64,000 nt of DNA from Procambarus clarkii (Eukaryota > Arthropoda > Malacostraca > Decapoda > Cambaridae): contig NC_091152.1 in NCBI RefSeq assembly GCF_040958095.1, positions 22,800,871 through 22,864,870 on the forward strand, given 5' to 3'. Position numbers and translations under genes: made by a program. Positions 14,270 through 27,153 of the stretch are shown here, piece after piece. Below the pieces are notes generated by a model. That model did no database searches. It worked only from the letters and a program-made list of their open reading frames with translations, and was not told the DNA's origin. Within the stretch, counting starts at the first letter, position 1. Each line of letters opens with the position of its first letter.

Positions 14270-14527
14270 CATGAGGTAACTGCCTAGTTGATACTCGGTG
14301 GTGCTCAGGTGCCCTCTGCCTCCCTCGTCTTCCCCATCCCCCTCACCTTCCTTCTCCTGACCTTTCCTCTCTCTCCCCTCATCCTAAACTCTCCCCCCCT
14401 CCCCTTCACCCTTACACTCATCCTCCCTACCCCTCAACCTTCCTCTTACCCTTCCCCTTGTCCCGTCTCTCAGGTTAACTTCTCCCCCATCCCCTTCTAC
14501 TCCAATCATCCCCTTCCCCCAGCTTAA
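14270..14527. repeat. Polypyrimidine (C/T-rich) tract
   Basis: About 250 nt almost wholly C and T on the plus strand (CCTTCC, CCCCTCACCTTCC, CTCTCCCC). It ends just before DIRS copy 2. Intronic, no coding signal. Confidence 0.8.
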
Positions 14528-16409
14528 CCCCTCTTCCTTTCATAAAAAACCAGCGTTGAAGGTAATGAAACGCCATTTTCTGGGTGAGACCCAGAGACTC
14601 CCCAGAGCTTATCCAGGCTGATATGCTTATGTCAGACTTTGGCATCAGTCATGTGTATGGAGTTCTGTGGGCCTACCGGGGACACAAGCCAGAACCTGGC
14701 CCCCTCAGAGAGGCAGGGGGAGCAATGGCCTATAGAAACTCCCATGCGGTTGGAAGCATTCTATGTCTGCCTTCGACTAGGTCAGGCACCCAGAAAGGTA
14801 ACCGTCCTAAAACAAACCCCTATTCTGGTGAAAATTGCTACCAAAAGCCGAACAAGTGGATAGAACTAAGAAACTAGCAAACAAGCATGACGTCACACAT
14901 CGCCGTGCCGCTGTCTGTGCAGCTCCCCTCTCCCTAGGAGGGGGAAAGGGGAACCCCAGACCCCCACCCGGCTATCCACCCTTCAGTTTTGAGGCTGGAT
15001 GTCAAAACACGTGAAAAACCCGCCGACCAGGGGAAGGGGGAGGGATGCAGCGGAGCCTCCGGGAGGCAGTCGCTGCTTACTCCTCAATGTGAAGTCGAGA
15101 CAACTGGCTGCAACTGCTGACCCAAGGCAACACAAGCCCCTACTAGGCCCAGGAATGTTCACGAGATATCGAGCAGCCAGGACCCTGTTCGACCGCAAAA
15201 ATCCCCGCGCCCGAATGTCAGCCCAGGACACTTTGCCAAAAACTGCAGCAAGAGCAGCGAACTTGGAAACGTCATGGGCACGGGGATAGACCACAGGCTG
15301 GCTAGCCGTAACAACCCTGCAGATAACCTGGGAGACCCGCACCCACGAACAGGGAAGAAAGGAAACCGGAGCAACCCAAAGTGTGTCCCCAGACACCGAG
15401 GCCAAGGCACAATAAACGGTGGAGGGCCGCAATCGGACATAAAAATGATGCACCCCCAGCCCGACCAACCAAGCACCCATAACCGAAGGATCCCTCCGGA
15501 AAGTAGCGGTCTCAATCACCGCCAGAAAAGAAGGAGACGGCTGTAGACAAACAACCTAACGCCATGACTGAAGGAGCAGAAAACCCCTGCGCCGGAGGAG
15601 AGCATGAAGCCCACCGACTCGACCCCTAGAGGTTAATGCCAACAGTAAAAGAGCCTCCGAAAAACACTCCTGAACCAAAGGGGTCACAACAAACCATGGA
15701 GAAGAAAAGAAAGAGAGAGCACTCTGTCCAAAGACCAGGACGGCTCAGGCGGTGCATGAGCAGACCGGAGGTGAATAACGCACGAGACAGCTTGCAAAAC
15801 GGCACAGACGTAACACCAATACTGAAAGAACGCTGAAGCGGCTCCTCCAGCGCCGTAGGATACGAGGCGACAGTATGGGGTAAGACGATGGCCCTAAACC
15901 TCTACAAGAGAAACCTCTAGAAGAGAAGAACAAGACCATGCCAGAAAACACAGCTACCGAAGAAGGGACAGAAGGAAAAGAAAGGACCGCCAAAAATCCC
16001 ACACTGCTGTCAAGAAGAAGCACGCAGGTGGGACACCATGGATGAAAACACCCGGCCACCAACAGAAGGCAAGAGACTTGAGGCAGAACCGAACCAGCCC
16101 TGTCACAGGCCAATTGATCCTAGGAAGCGGCAGAGCCGCAGGAAGATCTCAGGTGCGACCACGGAGCCAGCAGAACCAGAAACCCCAAGATGGCAAAGGA
16201 GGAGATGGAACGTCTGCCGTACAGAAAAACATCCCAATCCCAGCGAGCCTGCCAGGAGAGCGGAGATGACAGCTCCGATGCAAGACTCCAGAGAAGGGTC
16301 ACCCCGAGACCGTAAAATGCCAACAGGCAGGGAAGCCTGGAAACCAGAACCCAAACTTGGCAAGAGGAAAGCCAAAAGGCACAAATAAACCCACAACAAT
16401 GTGTAGTAA

Positions 16410-16790
16410 ACGGAATGAAAGGTGCAAAGGTATGCCACCAGACCAGAACCCGAACCAAGGAGTACGAGCAAGGAGGACAAGATCAACACATTTAAGATTC
16501 TCAAAGGAAGTGATAGGGTAGAGAAAGACCGACTACGGGACCCCAGGGGCACACGCACCAGGGGACACTGGTGGAAGGAGAGTCCAATGAGCCAGAGAAA
16601 CGTTGGAAAGAAGGAGCAGTGGCAGAGTAGGAGACAAACGGAACACGTGAGGAAGCGATGTGGTGGAGGATGACACCACACACAGCTTCAAGCAGAAACA
16701 TGATAGAGCCCAGCAGGCATAGGAACCCCGCACATCAGTGAAAGACAGGTGAGAAGCGGGACCAAAAAACTAGAGCTCAAATCCCGCAAA
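16410..16790 (+). mobile_element. LINE 3'-end fragment
   Basis: Plus-strand frame with NTFKILKGSDRVEKDRLRDP then RGTRTRGHWWKES, the C-terminal region of a Jockey/CR1-type LINE ORF2 (compare DRVEKDRLCNTRGTRTRGHRWKLS at 21690-21870). Lies inside the remains of DIRS copy 2. Short and broken. Confidence 0.6.
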
Positions 16791-17989
16791 CACAACTAGG
16801 GAAGTACAACAGGGAAGCACAGAGAAACCAATGTATATGGAAGAGCTAAGCCAGGCACTGCAAGACGGGCAAGGAATGAGTGACTCAGATAAGACCACAA
16901 AAAATGGGGTCGTGACCCCGCCTTGCAATAATTAACCCAAATGAACAAGGAAGGACCCTGGAAGAAGCACGGAAGGGTCAAACAAAACTCCACAACCAAT
17001 CCCCAACACAACCACAGTAAGAAAACTGCAGCTAAATGTCACGACATAACATCCTAACACAGTAACATTCACCCCATAACATACACCCCCACCACTGTAC
17101 CCCGTAACCTGGTGGAGGTGGGGCCCCGTGCCAGACTCAAGCATGGGTTGGACATGAATAAGAGTGGGACTGGATGGGTAGAAATAGGAGCTGCCTCATA
17201 AGTCCCAAAAGGCCTGTTGCAGTCACCTGTGTTCCGATGTTCATATACCCGTAGCCAAAACCCCGAACCAGCACCCCGCTGAAAGAGACGCCAGACCGCA
17301 GAAACTCACTTGCAGAAAGCAGGCATGAAGAAGATGTTAGGAGCACCGCCAGTGGAAGAAGGCAAAGCCGCACACGCAGAAGAGTAGGGAAGAGGCGAAC
17401 GAGGAGCCCCACACCCATATGTAGGGAAAACCCGGCATCTTTTCCATGGCGGTAATCCAGAGCACCCCCAGTAGCTATGGGGCACGGACTGGAGAATTGA
17501 GAGGAGCAAGAGGCGAAGCACTCGAGAGAAAAGAACGCAGAACACTGGCACACGTGCACACCGCCCAAACCAAAACAAACTACCACGGCGCATGCGCAGG
17601 CAGGGATGCCAGATGTGGGTTGCGCGAAGTCGCGAGCTGATGAAAGAAAACACGAAATTTACCAGAAAACTATAAAATATAGTGTCATTAATGATTGAAT
17701 CCATTTTCAGAGTACATAGGTCAACTGTTAACAGGAGACGAAAAGAGCAGTAAGTAGTGAAACATACATAGCATAGCACTTCTGTGGCTACAAGTAGCCC
17801 AATCGGGCTACAAGAAGCCCAATCTGGCAACCCTGTGCAGTGCAGGACAGTGCACGGAGAGAAAATACAATCACGAAAGAACCAAACAGGACCGAAAACC
17901 AAGAAGAAGCACGGAGGAGGACCAACGAGCCCTAGAAAAGGATCGGAGGGGAGCCACACAGGAAGACTACAGATGTTCCAATAATACGG
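16791..17989. other. Unassigned sequence inside DIRS copy 2
   Basis: No recognisable domain. It separates the LINE fragment from gag sequence of copy 2. A short duplicated motif 'gggctacaagaagcccaatc' occurs near 17800-17825. Probably further insertions that I cannot name. Confidence 0.35.
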
Positions 17990-18889
17990 GAAGAGGCCAA
18001 AATCTTCCCGAACCTCCAAGAACACATAAAAGCAAGCGTAAAGCACGAAGGCACAGTCACACCCAAGACCAAAAGTCATGCAGAACCCTGTGAAGAGGGG
18101 TACATGACGGCGCCGATGGATCCAACTGACAAGGAACCGAACCCGAGGAGAGGCCGACCCCCAACAACACGTATAGAGGGGTGGGGGGGGGGGGGAGGAG
18201 GTAAGAAAAACCCCACTCCTTGTAACCGCAAGCCCTGCCCAAAGGGTAGAAAAACCCAGGCGGGGTCCAACGGGGCCTGAGGCCCCCCAAGTCGGCCCTT
18301 CATCAGCCCCGGGAACCCACAAGGCAGGGCCCCGGGGCCAAGCCGTCCCCCCAAATCCCCAGCCACACAAAAAAACCAGCGTTGAATGTAATGAAACGCC
18401 ATTTTCTGGGTGAGCCCCGGAGGCTCCCTGGAGCTTATCGGGCTAATGTATGTTATGTTAGACCGGGACATTAGCTAAGGAGTTCAGACCTACCAGGGAC
18501 CAGCGCCAGAACCTGGCCCCTTCAGAGAGGTTTCAGGGAGCAATGGCCCTGGAAAACCCCATATGGTTGGGGGTTTTCCTTATCTGCCATCGACCGGGGT
18601 TAGGCACCCAGAAAGGTAGGCGTAACAAAACAAACCCCACATGGTAAGAAACTACAACAAAAACCGAACAGAGGTAGAAAACTCCCTACAATCCCAAGGA
18701 AACAAGCAAACAAGCAAACATCACACTTTACTGCCGCGCCGATCGTCCGCGCAGCCCTCCCCACCCCGGGAGGGGGAGGGGGGAGCCCCGGACCTACCGC
18801 GCCGGCTGCCAAGCTCCAGTTCGGAAGCTAAGCTTCAACCAACGCGAAAAAACCGCCGACCGGTGGGAGGGAGGGTTTCCAGGGAGCCT

Positions 18890-18975
18890 CCGGGGCTCAC
18901 CCAGAAAATGGCGTTTCATTACATTCAACGCTGGTTTTCTGTGGGGAGCCCCTACGGCTCCCTGGAGCTTCATAC
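18890..18975 (-). other. Internal complementary region of DIRS copy 3
   Basis: Reads CTCACCCAGAAAATGGCGTT, TCATTACATTCAACGCTGG, TTTT, then CTGTGGGGAGCCCCTACGG and CTCCCTGGAGCTT. The first half is the reverse complement of this copy's left end (18372-18425), the second half of its right end (24572-24611). It represents the junction of a circular form, as known for DIRS1. Confidence 0.9.
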
Positions 18976-21069
18976 CCAAAGAGAAGGAAAAGAAAGGGCT
19001 AACCCGGGAGGCGGCCGCCACAAACTCTGCAATGCAAAGCCAAGACAACCGGTCGCAAACCTGCGACCCAAGGCAACAAGAACGCCCAAGAACAGACGCA
19101 CATATGGATGGGCGGCCAAAAACCTGTGCGACCCTCAATTCCCTGCGCCCGAAATGAGCCCGAGACGTCACCAACACAGCAGCAATTGCTGCAAACGTCT
19201 GAACAGCACGGGCGCAAAGACAGACCGCAGGAAGAAGGAAAACACTGTGGACGACCCGGGAGACCCGAGCCCTGAAAACAGGGAACGAAGGAACCGGATC
19301 AACCACAGCGCATCCCCAGGCACGGTACGCCGGCAACAGCAAAAAGCACAACTGGACAACACAGGACGCACCCCCCGGCCAAACCAAACAAGTACCAATA
19401 CCCCAAGAACCCCTCCGGAAAGCAGCCGTCTCGACCGTCGCCAGGACAGAGAAAGGCTGCACACCAATAAAGCTACCACCAGTACCAAAGAGGAGGAAAC
19501 TGAAACCGAAGGGGCTACCACAAACTGAGGGGAAGAGAAGAAGGCACCCTGAACAAGGACCAGGATGGCTCAGGCGACTCATGAGCAGGCCGGAGGGGAA
19601 ACAAAACGCGAGAAAACGTAATAAACGTCATACAATCTCCAAGACAAAGCTCGCAGGTGGGACACCGTCAACAAAGCCACCTGAACACCATAGAGATGGC
19701 GATACCTGCGTCAAAAAACCAGACGCGAAGAAGAGAAGGCCGAACCAGTCACGGACAGGACCGATTCGGCCTGCTGAAAGAGGCGAAACCTCAGGAAAAA
19801 CGCCCCGGGTACGGACACCTATCAAGCAGCGTCTGAAAAGAAGGCCGGGCCGGCCACCGTGGAACCATAAGGACTGTTCTCGTGGGAATGGGCTGCAACC
19901 GAGCCAGAACCCGAAGCAACAGCTTGACCGGGAGAAGAGGTACAGGTACCCCCCACCTCAACCAGGCCTGCCGAAAGCCTCACTGTGAAGTCCTCGCAGG
20001 TGGGAAGGGCGCCACAAAACGGGCGACGCCTAGACCACGCCGACCCGAAGACGTCCATGGCCAGGAGTCCATAAGCCCAACAGAGCCAACAAAACAAATC
20101 GGCGACGACTGGCCAACCCACGAAGAGGAATGAACCGAGACAGCTGTCCACCAGGACGCAGGACACACCCCGGACACGAACCACACGGTTAACCAAACCC
20201 CCTGTGGTTCCGGCAAGAACCACCAGAGAACAGTCCAAACAGAGCTGAATGGTAGAGTACCTAGTGACCCAAACCCTCCGAAGCGCAAACCAGACAGCCA
20301 TGAACACCTGAACCGGGCTGTGAGCCCGACGGACAGACAGACTCCATCAACCTCGGCCGACCTGGTGAGCACTGGTCACAAAGCCCCAGCCGAGAGACGA
20401 CCCGTCCGTGAACACATCGAGCGAAGGCTCGGGGAGCTGCCAAGGCACGGAACCCCGAAAACCCCAAAGAGGAAGCTGGTGACGCAGCACCAACACCAGA
20501 TCCCCAGAGGAACCCAAGGAATGCAAGAGGCGGAAGTGGAGTCTCCGTAGGAACCAACCGACGCCGGAGCCAAACCCGACTCCGCGGGCAGACAAGCACG
20601 CCGAAGTGCAAACTCCCGCACAACCGCCCAAGCAACCGCTGAGCAACCCGGGACCCCCTCCTGAACAGCCAAAGGCGGGACCACAGCCGCAGTAACACTT
20701 CTGGAGGGAAGACAATGAGGGGCCCAAGAGCCTGAAACAAGGCCCAGGTCCGAACCCGGGACGGAAACAGAAGGTAAAACCTCCAGATCACCAGGAAACC
20801 AAACCCAGCAATCTGGAAAGAACCATCCCCTGGCGAGCAGACAAGCGGACTGACTGGGAGCCCACTCCAGCCAGTCGTCGAGGTAGGCCAGACACCGAAT
20901 CTCAGACGCAGACAGGGCACTAAGATCCGGTAAAGATGCAAAGAGTATACAAAGTGCCCTTCACAAAATAGGGAATGCAATAAAAACAGCAAACCTGAAG
21001 CCCCACCACCAAAGCATTGTATGACAATCATATTAAGACATATTATGACATATGACAATCATTATATGA

Positions 21070-21187
21070 CAATATGACAATTATAATCAAAGCATTATAT
21101 GACAAAGACTGCTGGGAAGACGGGACACCACGAGAGTAGCTCTCATCCTGTAACTACACTTAGGGAAGTACACATAGGTAATTACCA
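21070..21187 (+). mobile_element. LINE 3' fragment inserted in DIRS copy 3 RT
   Basis: ATATGACAAAGACTGCTGGG and then GACGGGACACCACGAGAGTAG read YDKDCWEDGTPRE-stop, the same C-terminus as the LINE at 54082 (YDKECWENGTPRA). It is followed by the shared tail CTCATCCTGTAACTACACTT and degenerate AGGTAATTAC repeats. Upstream (21010-21070) are short 'atatgacaat' repeats. Confidence 0.75.
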
Positions 21188-21689
21188 ACCGTGCTAGCCC
21201 CAGAAAAACTGGAGAGGAACGTGCCAAGAAGTGACCTGGAGGTCCAGGTCCACCATCCATGCACCCGGCCCTAACAGAATCCGAACAGGAGACAACAGTC
21301 CTCCGAGCAGGGCAGAGGATCCAGGGCGCAGACGGAAGTAGTCCAGAAGAACTGCAGACTGGAAAAGCTCATGACTGCAAAGAGCAGACGGGAAAAGCTC
21401 ATGACTGCAAAGAGCAGACGGGAAGCCCAGAAGGATGGGGCGGATCGACCACGCCCCACGCACCCACGAAGAGGAAATGACGAAGCGCAGGGAAGAAGCC
21501 CACCCCGCCAGCTCTGAACCCCCCCCAAGGGGGAGAAGCCGTCCTCCGACGCCAGCAGAGGCCGGAAGACAACCCAAAGCGCCCACCAACAGCGGGACCA
21601 AGCGAGAGGCAACAGAGCAAGCTGCTCCCCCAGCGCCCAGTCAACAGAGAAGGGAACAGAACCCCTTCAGAAAGAAAAAGTACACTACC

Positions 21690-21884
21690 GAAGTCATGAG
21701 GAGAGACTACGGGAATGAAACCACACTTCGCTGGAAGAGGAAGTGAGGGGAGACCTGATCACCACATACAAGATACCCAAGGGAATCGACAGGGTTGAGA
21801 AGGACAGGCTATGTAACACAAGGGGCACACGCACTAGGGGACACAGGTGGAAACTGAGTACCCAAAAGAGCCACAGATAGAATT

Positions 21885-21931
<47 letters not shown>

Positions 21932-22110
21932 AGTGTCAGAATGGGAACGGGAAAGCACTAAGAAGTAATGTGGCGACTCCTCACACAAGTAACGAGGCTG
22001 ACCCCCATACAATGTCACATGTAGACATGACAGAGCCCAAGAGGCACAGGAACCGATACACCTGTTGACGGACGGTTGAGAGGCAGGACCAAGGAGCCAG
22101 AGCTCAACCC
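21690..22110 (+). mobile_element. LINE fragment with 44-nt poly-T run
   Basis: Frame YKIPKGIDRVEKDRLCNTRG, then TRTRGHRWKLSTQKSHR, is the C-terminal part of a LINE ORF2 like that at 16410. A run of 44 T (21887-21930) then interrupts it, and ECQNGNGKAL and later sequence continue after the run. The run may be an expanded T tract coding phenylalanines, common at this point of such ORFs. Confidence 0.55.
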
Positions 22111-24611
22111 CCACAAGCACAACTAGGTGAGGACATATATTGTAAAAGCACAAGCCGCCGACTAGTGGCAAAGAGCACTACGCCGGCCAGACAAAGAAGG
22201 CACAAAACTGCATCAAAAGGCCCACCTCGACAGCAAAACCACAAAGTCCCAGCACAACCACAACATGTGCCAAGACCCAAAAAGCTCAGTCTGCAAGCCA
22301 GGAAGACCCCGGAACCCCAAAAGGCAGAACCGGGTCACACGAGGAAACAAAGTCCCCTGAACCCACAAAAGGGGGCCCAAGAGGAAGAAACCTCCAGAAC
22401 GAAACCAAGGAACCCAAAGGAACCCAGAATCGAACCAGGGGGAGCCCAAACCACCACATTTGCCGGCGGAGAACACCACTAAAAGGCAAAGCACAGACCC
22501 CAGCAGAACGCCCTGGGAAAACGGTCCCAACAGACCGAAAACCGAGGGGCAAGGTGTGGGAGCAAGCATACCAGCCAGGGGCACCGAGCCTAAACCCAGA
22601 GGCTCAGACCCAAAATCAACACCCAAACGTTCCCAGAGGAACAGGCAACGGCAAGAAAACACCAGAAAAACAAAGAAACGACAACAGGAGAACAAAAACC
22701 CTGCAAATTTTTTGAAAACTCACCAGAGACGCTCGCTCGCACACCCAGACGCATGTAAACAAACCGCAACGCCGCCCTGGTGGCCACGCCGGGAAACCGG
22801 CAGACGAAAATGGCCGCCAGCAGGGGCTGTGACTGACGCTTAATACACAAAAACACGCCAGCAAATGTGGGAAGCTAGCAGACTGGAAGGGCGAAAAACA
22901 ACGCCCAACAGCAGAAAAACCCCTGAAGGGGCAAAACCGCCCCAGAACTGCTAGCAGGCAACCCCCACAGCCCCGGGAACCAACAACAGAGGCCCCGGGG
23001 CAGAGCCGTCCTCCAAGCCCTCCGCCCTTAAAGAAAAGCAAGAGCCCATGGGAAAGGCAACAAGAAAGGGCCGCTGGTAAGACCCAGAAGCCTTGGCAGG
23101 AGGCACAGGCTCAAACCTCCGTCCCCAACCCGAACGGGGCATCCCCCGAAAACCGCCCGAGTCTCTGCCGCAACTGAACCCCGCCCCGACCCCGAAACCC
23201 GCAGACAGTCCGGAGCCGGGAACATGGAGAGAAAGGGGCGAGCAGCACCTAACCAAACGGGGCGGCCACGGGGCATTCGAGTGGGAAACCAACCTAGCAT
23301 GTTGCAGCAACCTAACCTAGCTTGCAACACGGATGCCGCCTGTACTCTGAACAGTAATAACATCAGGAGAGTACTGGAGAACAAGCAGAGAATCACTCGC
23401 AAGACTCTGGGTCAAGGTGTCAGTGACCCAACAGGCAGCATGACGGAGGTAAAAATGGCGACTGTCACCCGGAGACAAGGGAACAGCAACCAACGATCCC
23501 GTTCAAGACGGGTTGGAACCCGGAAGACACATTCAATGGTCCCCCGAGCCCAGACAGGGGTTTCCAGGGCCCGTAGGGTAACAACTACGGGAAGCCCGGG
23601 CAACGTGTTGCTAACCGGTTAAGAAACCCAAACATAACAAGAGGGTAGATTATAGCACTGAAAACCCCTGAGACATGTACAAGCACGGGGGCCTAGCAGA
23701 GGGCCACCAAACACTACCAGTGGAACTATAACCACCTTAGGCAGACCCCCACCAGGCAAGAAAATGAAAAACAAAAGAAAAACCCCGCAAAAGTACACCG
23801 TCTCCAGAGGCAACAGAAACCGGCCGCCGCTTAGGTGGCAGGCTGCGCAACACCTTGACGCCCTAACCAGCACAATACCAATCCCTACCCAGGGCCAAAC
23901 AAGGGCCCCAAGCCCCAGCTGGCCCCAAGGGCGAGGCAAATGCCGAGCAGCAAGAACCTCTACGGGAATGGTTCCCGAACGCCCCAGGGAAGATAACCCT
24001 GTTACGCAAGGGCAGTACTCACAGGGCGCTTAGGGAAGTCAGCCACTAAGCACATGCAGCCCCGGCACTGATGAAGTACTCCTGGCCACCGCACACCACA
24101 ACACACGGCAGTGAACGCCACACAAGGCAAACACCGCCTAGGAAACTGAGGCCAGAGAAGCGTCAATCCCGGTTGACATTAGCGAACGAACTGGAGCTTG
24201 GCAGCCGGCGCGGTAGGTCCGGGGCTCCCCCCTCCCCCTCCCGGGGTGGGGAGGGCTGCGCGGACGATCGGCGCGGCAGTAAAGTGTGATGTTTGCTTGT
24301 TTGCTTGTTTCCTTGGGATTGTAGGGAGTTTTCTACCTCTCTGTTCGGTTTTTGTTGTAGTTTCTTACCATGTGGGGTTTGTTTTGTTACGCCTACCTTC
24401 CTGGGTGCCTAACCCCGGTCGATGGCAGATAAGGAAAACCCCCAACCATATGGGGTTTTCCAGGGCCATTGCTCCCTGAAACCTCTCTGAAGGGGCCAGG
24501 TTCTGGCGCTGGTCCCTGGTAGGTCTGAACTCCTTAGCTAATGTCCCGGTCTAACATAACATACATTAGCCCGATAAGCTCCAGGGAGCCGTAGGGGCTC
24601 CCCACAGAAAA

Positions 24612-27150
24612 GCCATAACAGGGAAAAAACAAGGGGGCGCAGAAGGAAACAAAACCAAAGTAACCAACACTCCCCCAAGCCCCGTCACACCAACGAAAAC
24701 AGGGCAACCTCGGGGCTCCCGGGGAGCAAACAACCTAGCGCATTGCCACCAGCCAAATGCAACGTGCAACGCCCGTACTGCCTGTACCCCGCATAGTCCA
24801 CATAAGACTGGGTAACCAAGTCACAAACAAGCAACAAAACTCGTAGGACTCCAGGCCCTAGGTGCCACTGACCCCACAGGCAGCAGACGGAGGCAAAGAC
24901 AGTGAGAGTCACACTGAGACCCGAAACAGGCGAGAGATCCACCTGACGGATGTCATGTTTCGACCACACCCAAGCAAACCCACTCCAAGATGACCTGACT
25001 GAGCACAGGGGAAGAGGCCTGCCCCATCAGCCCTGAGCCCCTTAAGGAGGAGGAGGAGCCACCTAACGCCACCGCAGACCATCAGAGATGACCCGACATG
25101 CCCACAAATCGTGAGACCATGTGTGAGCAAACAGAGCAAGCCTCTCCCCATCGCCCCGTCAGTGGGACGAACCGCGAAAGGGCTGGCATCCCTTATGAGA
25201 ACCCAAGCCCCCGTACAGAGTAAACACAGCACTGACCAGACAAAGGCCATAACAAGGAGGAGGCGCCGGCCCTGAAACTGGCACCAGTGGCCTACCCCGA
25301 CAAGCGGAACCCTGAGCCCTGGCATGACCCCTCCGGGAAGGCCCTCCCCCCCAGGGTCCCCAGAGAACCAATTCAGACAGGGTGCCAACTAGCCGAAGCC
25401 GCTTGCAGATATTGTACTGCGCCACAGCAGAATCTGCAAACAGCAAGGGGCAGAAGAGCAAAGACAACCTAAGAGCCAGGGCCCAGGGAGATTCCAGGGA
25501 GGAAGCAAGCACCGCCTGCCGACATGCGAGCCAGGAGGCATAGAACAGCGACACTGCATCCCGCAGGATCGGCGCAAACAGCTTCAACAAGGCAGACGAC
25601 GAGCGACCTGCCAAGCCTAAGGCACCGGACCCAAGAATGGCCCCACCGACCCAGGAACAGAAAAGAAGCTCAAAAGCCGAAGCCACAAGCGCGCAAGTCC
25701 TCAGCAACCTGCGCAGCCAAAAGGGAAGGGACCTGCACAATGCCTACATCCCGAGGAAGGGCAGGGATAAACAAGCACTCATTGAGGTGCTCAAACTTGT
25801 CCCCCAGAAAAACCTGGACAACCATCAATGCCTCACGCCTCTCAAGCGTGCAGGAACAACAGAAGGAATGCCACGCCACCAAACAAAAAACAGGACAGTC
25901 CGCCAGCCAGGATGACTCCGGAACCTCATACCGGACCCAGTAGGGGAAACAAAGACCCAAATCTGAACGAAGACGGATCCGTCATAGAGGCAAAATCCAG
26001 GTCACGCAGGAGTAAGCCACAAAGGCTGCACGCACCACACTAGGCTAGATATGGGAAGTAGAAAACCTCTGGAAAGACGGGACTGAAGCACCCGAAGGGA
26101 CACGGAACCGAACCCGGGGAGGAGCAGACACCAAATCCAATTCGTACGTAGAGTGGAGAAAAGGAAAACCCCTCTCCTTGTAACAGTAAGACTTGCTCAG
26201 AGGGCTAAAAAACACAGGCAGGGTCCAATGGGACCCAAGGCCCCCAAGTCAGCCCCTCCCCAACCCCGGGATCCTTCACATCCAGACCCGGGGCCGAGTC
26301 ATCTCCCAAAGCCCTGGCCTCAAAAGAAAAGGCCGGTGAAGCAGGATGGAAGGGGGGGGGGCTCCACTGGTCAGACCCAGAGGCTTCAGCAGGGAGAGCA
26401 GACTCGAATACCTCCATCGCCACACTGGAAGGGGCATCCCCCGAGACTGCTCGAGTCTCAAGACCATCTAAACCTTGCCCCGAGTCGGAAACCCTCAGAG
26501 GTTTTGGAGCCGGAAGCAGGGGGGATGGGGGGGGGGGACCAGCCCGAACCACAGGAGGGGAAGGACGAAACCAAGGCCGTAGCGACCATCACCCCCAAGT
26601 CCAGGTCTCTATAAGCAAAACGGGGCAGCCTCGGGACATTCGGCGTAGGAAGCAACCTAGCGCGTTGCAACAACCTAAACCTAACATGCAATGCTTACGC
26701 TGCTGGTATCTGAAGAACATCATCACTAGACTGGGTAAACTGAGTCACCAACAAGCAACAAAACTCACAGGATTCCGGGTCAAAGGTGTCACTGACCCAA
26801 CAGGCAGTGTGACGGAGGCAAAAACAATGAGTCACCCTGAGACAAAGGGACAGAGCAACCCTCGAACTCGCACAAAGTGAGAGGGGACTTGGGGGTCACA
26901 TCCATCAGACCAGTGTGCCCCCTTGGGGATTCCCAGGGTCCCGAGACAGAACTCACGCTCAGGGAAGCCCAGGCAGGGTACTGCTAACAGGCTCCCAAAT
27001 CTACTAAACGACTCGCTAAGAGCTGAACCCCTGGGAAGTGTACACTCACGGGGACCTAGAAGAGAGGGTACCACCGGAAGAGAATTAGTACCCAGGAACC
27101 GTTACTCAGTGGTGCAACCAAGGCAGGCTTCCTCACCAAGCAGGAAAACA
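24612..27150 (-). mobile_element. Rest of DIRS copy 2 joined to a truncated copy 4
   Basis: 24612-24910 continues the gag 5' region broken at 18371. At about 24915 the sequence jumps to the start of RT and then runs through gag again (24915-27150), so a second, left-truncated DIRS copy is fused on, apparently at a short match (GAGACCCGAAACAG). Copy 4 has gag frames at 25159-25740 and 25670-25960 (DDAVSLFYASWLACRQAV-like) and a 5' region with CACTGACCCAACAGGCAGTG, equivalent to 61630. It lacks both inverted repeats and ends in tandem repeats at ~27150. Confidence 0.7.
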
Positions 27151-27153
27151 CAG

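Larger units (their letters stand above)
14545..18371 (-). mobile_element. DIRS1-like retrotransposon, copy 2 (left part, interrupted by copy 3)
   Basis: Left terminus AAAAACCAGCGTTGAAGGTAA at 14545, inverted-repeat sequence to ~15000 with TGACGTCA at 14888-14895. The internal complementary region is deleted: at ~15055 the sequence jumps between two GGGAGG-like motifs. The recombinase C-terminus at 14983-15519 has RAHDVSKFAALA and WADIRARGFLRSNRVLAARYL, so the catalytic tyrosine is present but the second arginine of HxxR is serine. RNase H and RT are absent; from ~16180 unrelated sequence and a LINE fragment replace them. At 17990-18370 gag 5' sequence reappears and is cut by copy 3. Gag sequence continues on the other side at 24612. 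Confidence 0.8.
18372..24611 (-). mobile_element. DIRS1-like retrotransposon, copy 3, nested in copy 2
   Basis: Both ends are present: AAAACCAGCGTTGAATGTAATG on the left and GGGGCTCCCCACAGAAAA on the right, with long inverted repeats (about 18412-18835 and 24175-24590). The internal complementary region at 18890-18975 equals the reverse complement of the left end followed by that of the right end, sharing one TTTT. Order on the minus strand: gag-like (22950-23600), RT (about 20380-21640), RNase H/Dam-like (19822-20400), recombinase (18790-19720). RT is interrupted by a LINE 3' fragment (about 21070-21187), and a second LINE fragment (21690-22110) follows. The inserted site inside copy 2 gag is an AAAA run. 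This copy lacks the TGACGTCA found in other copies' repeats. Confidence 0.87.
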
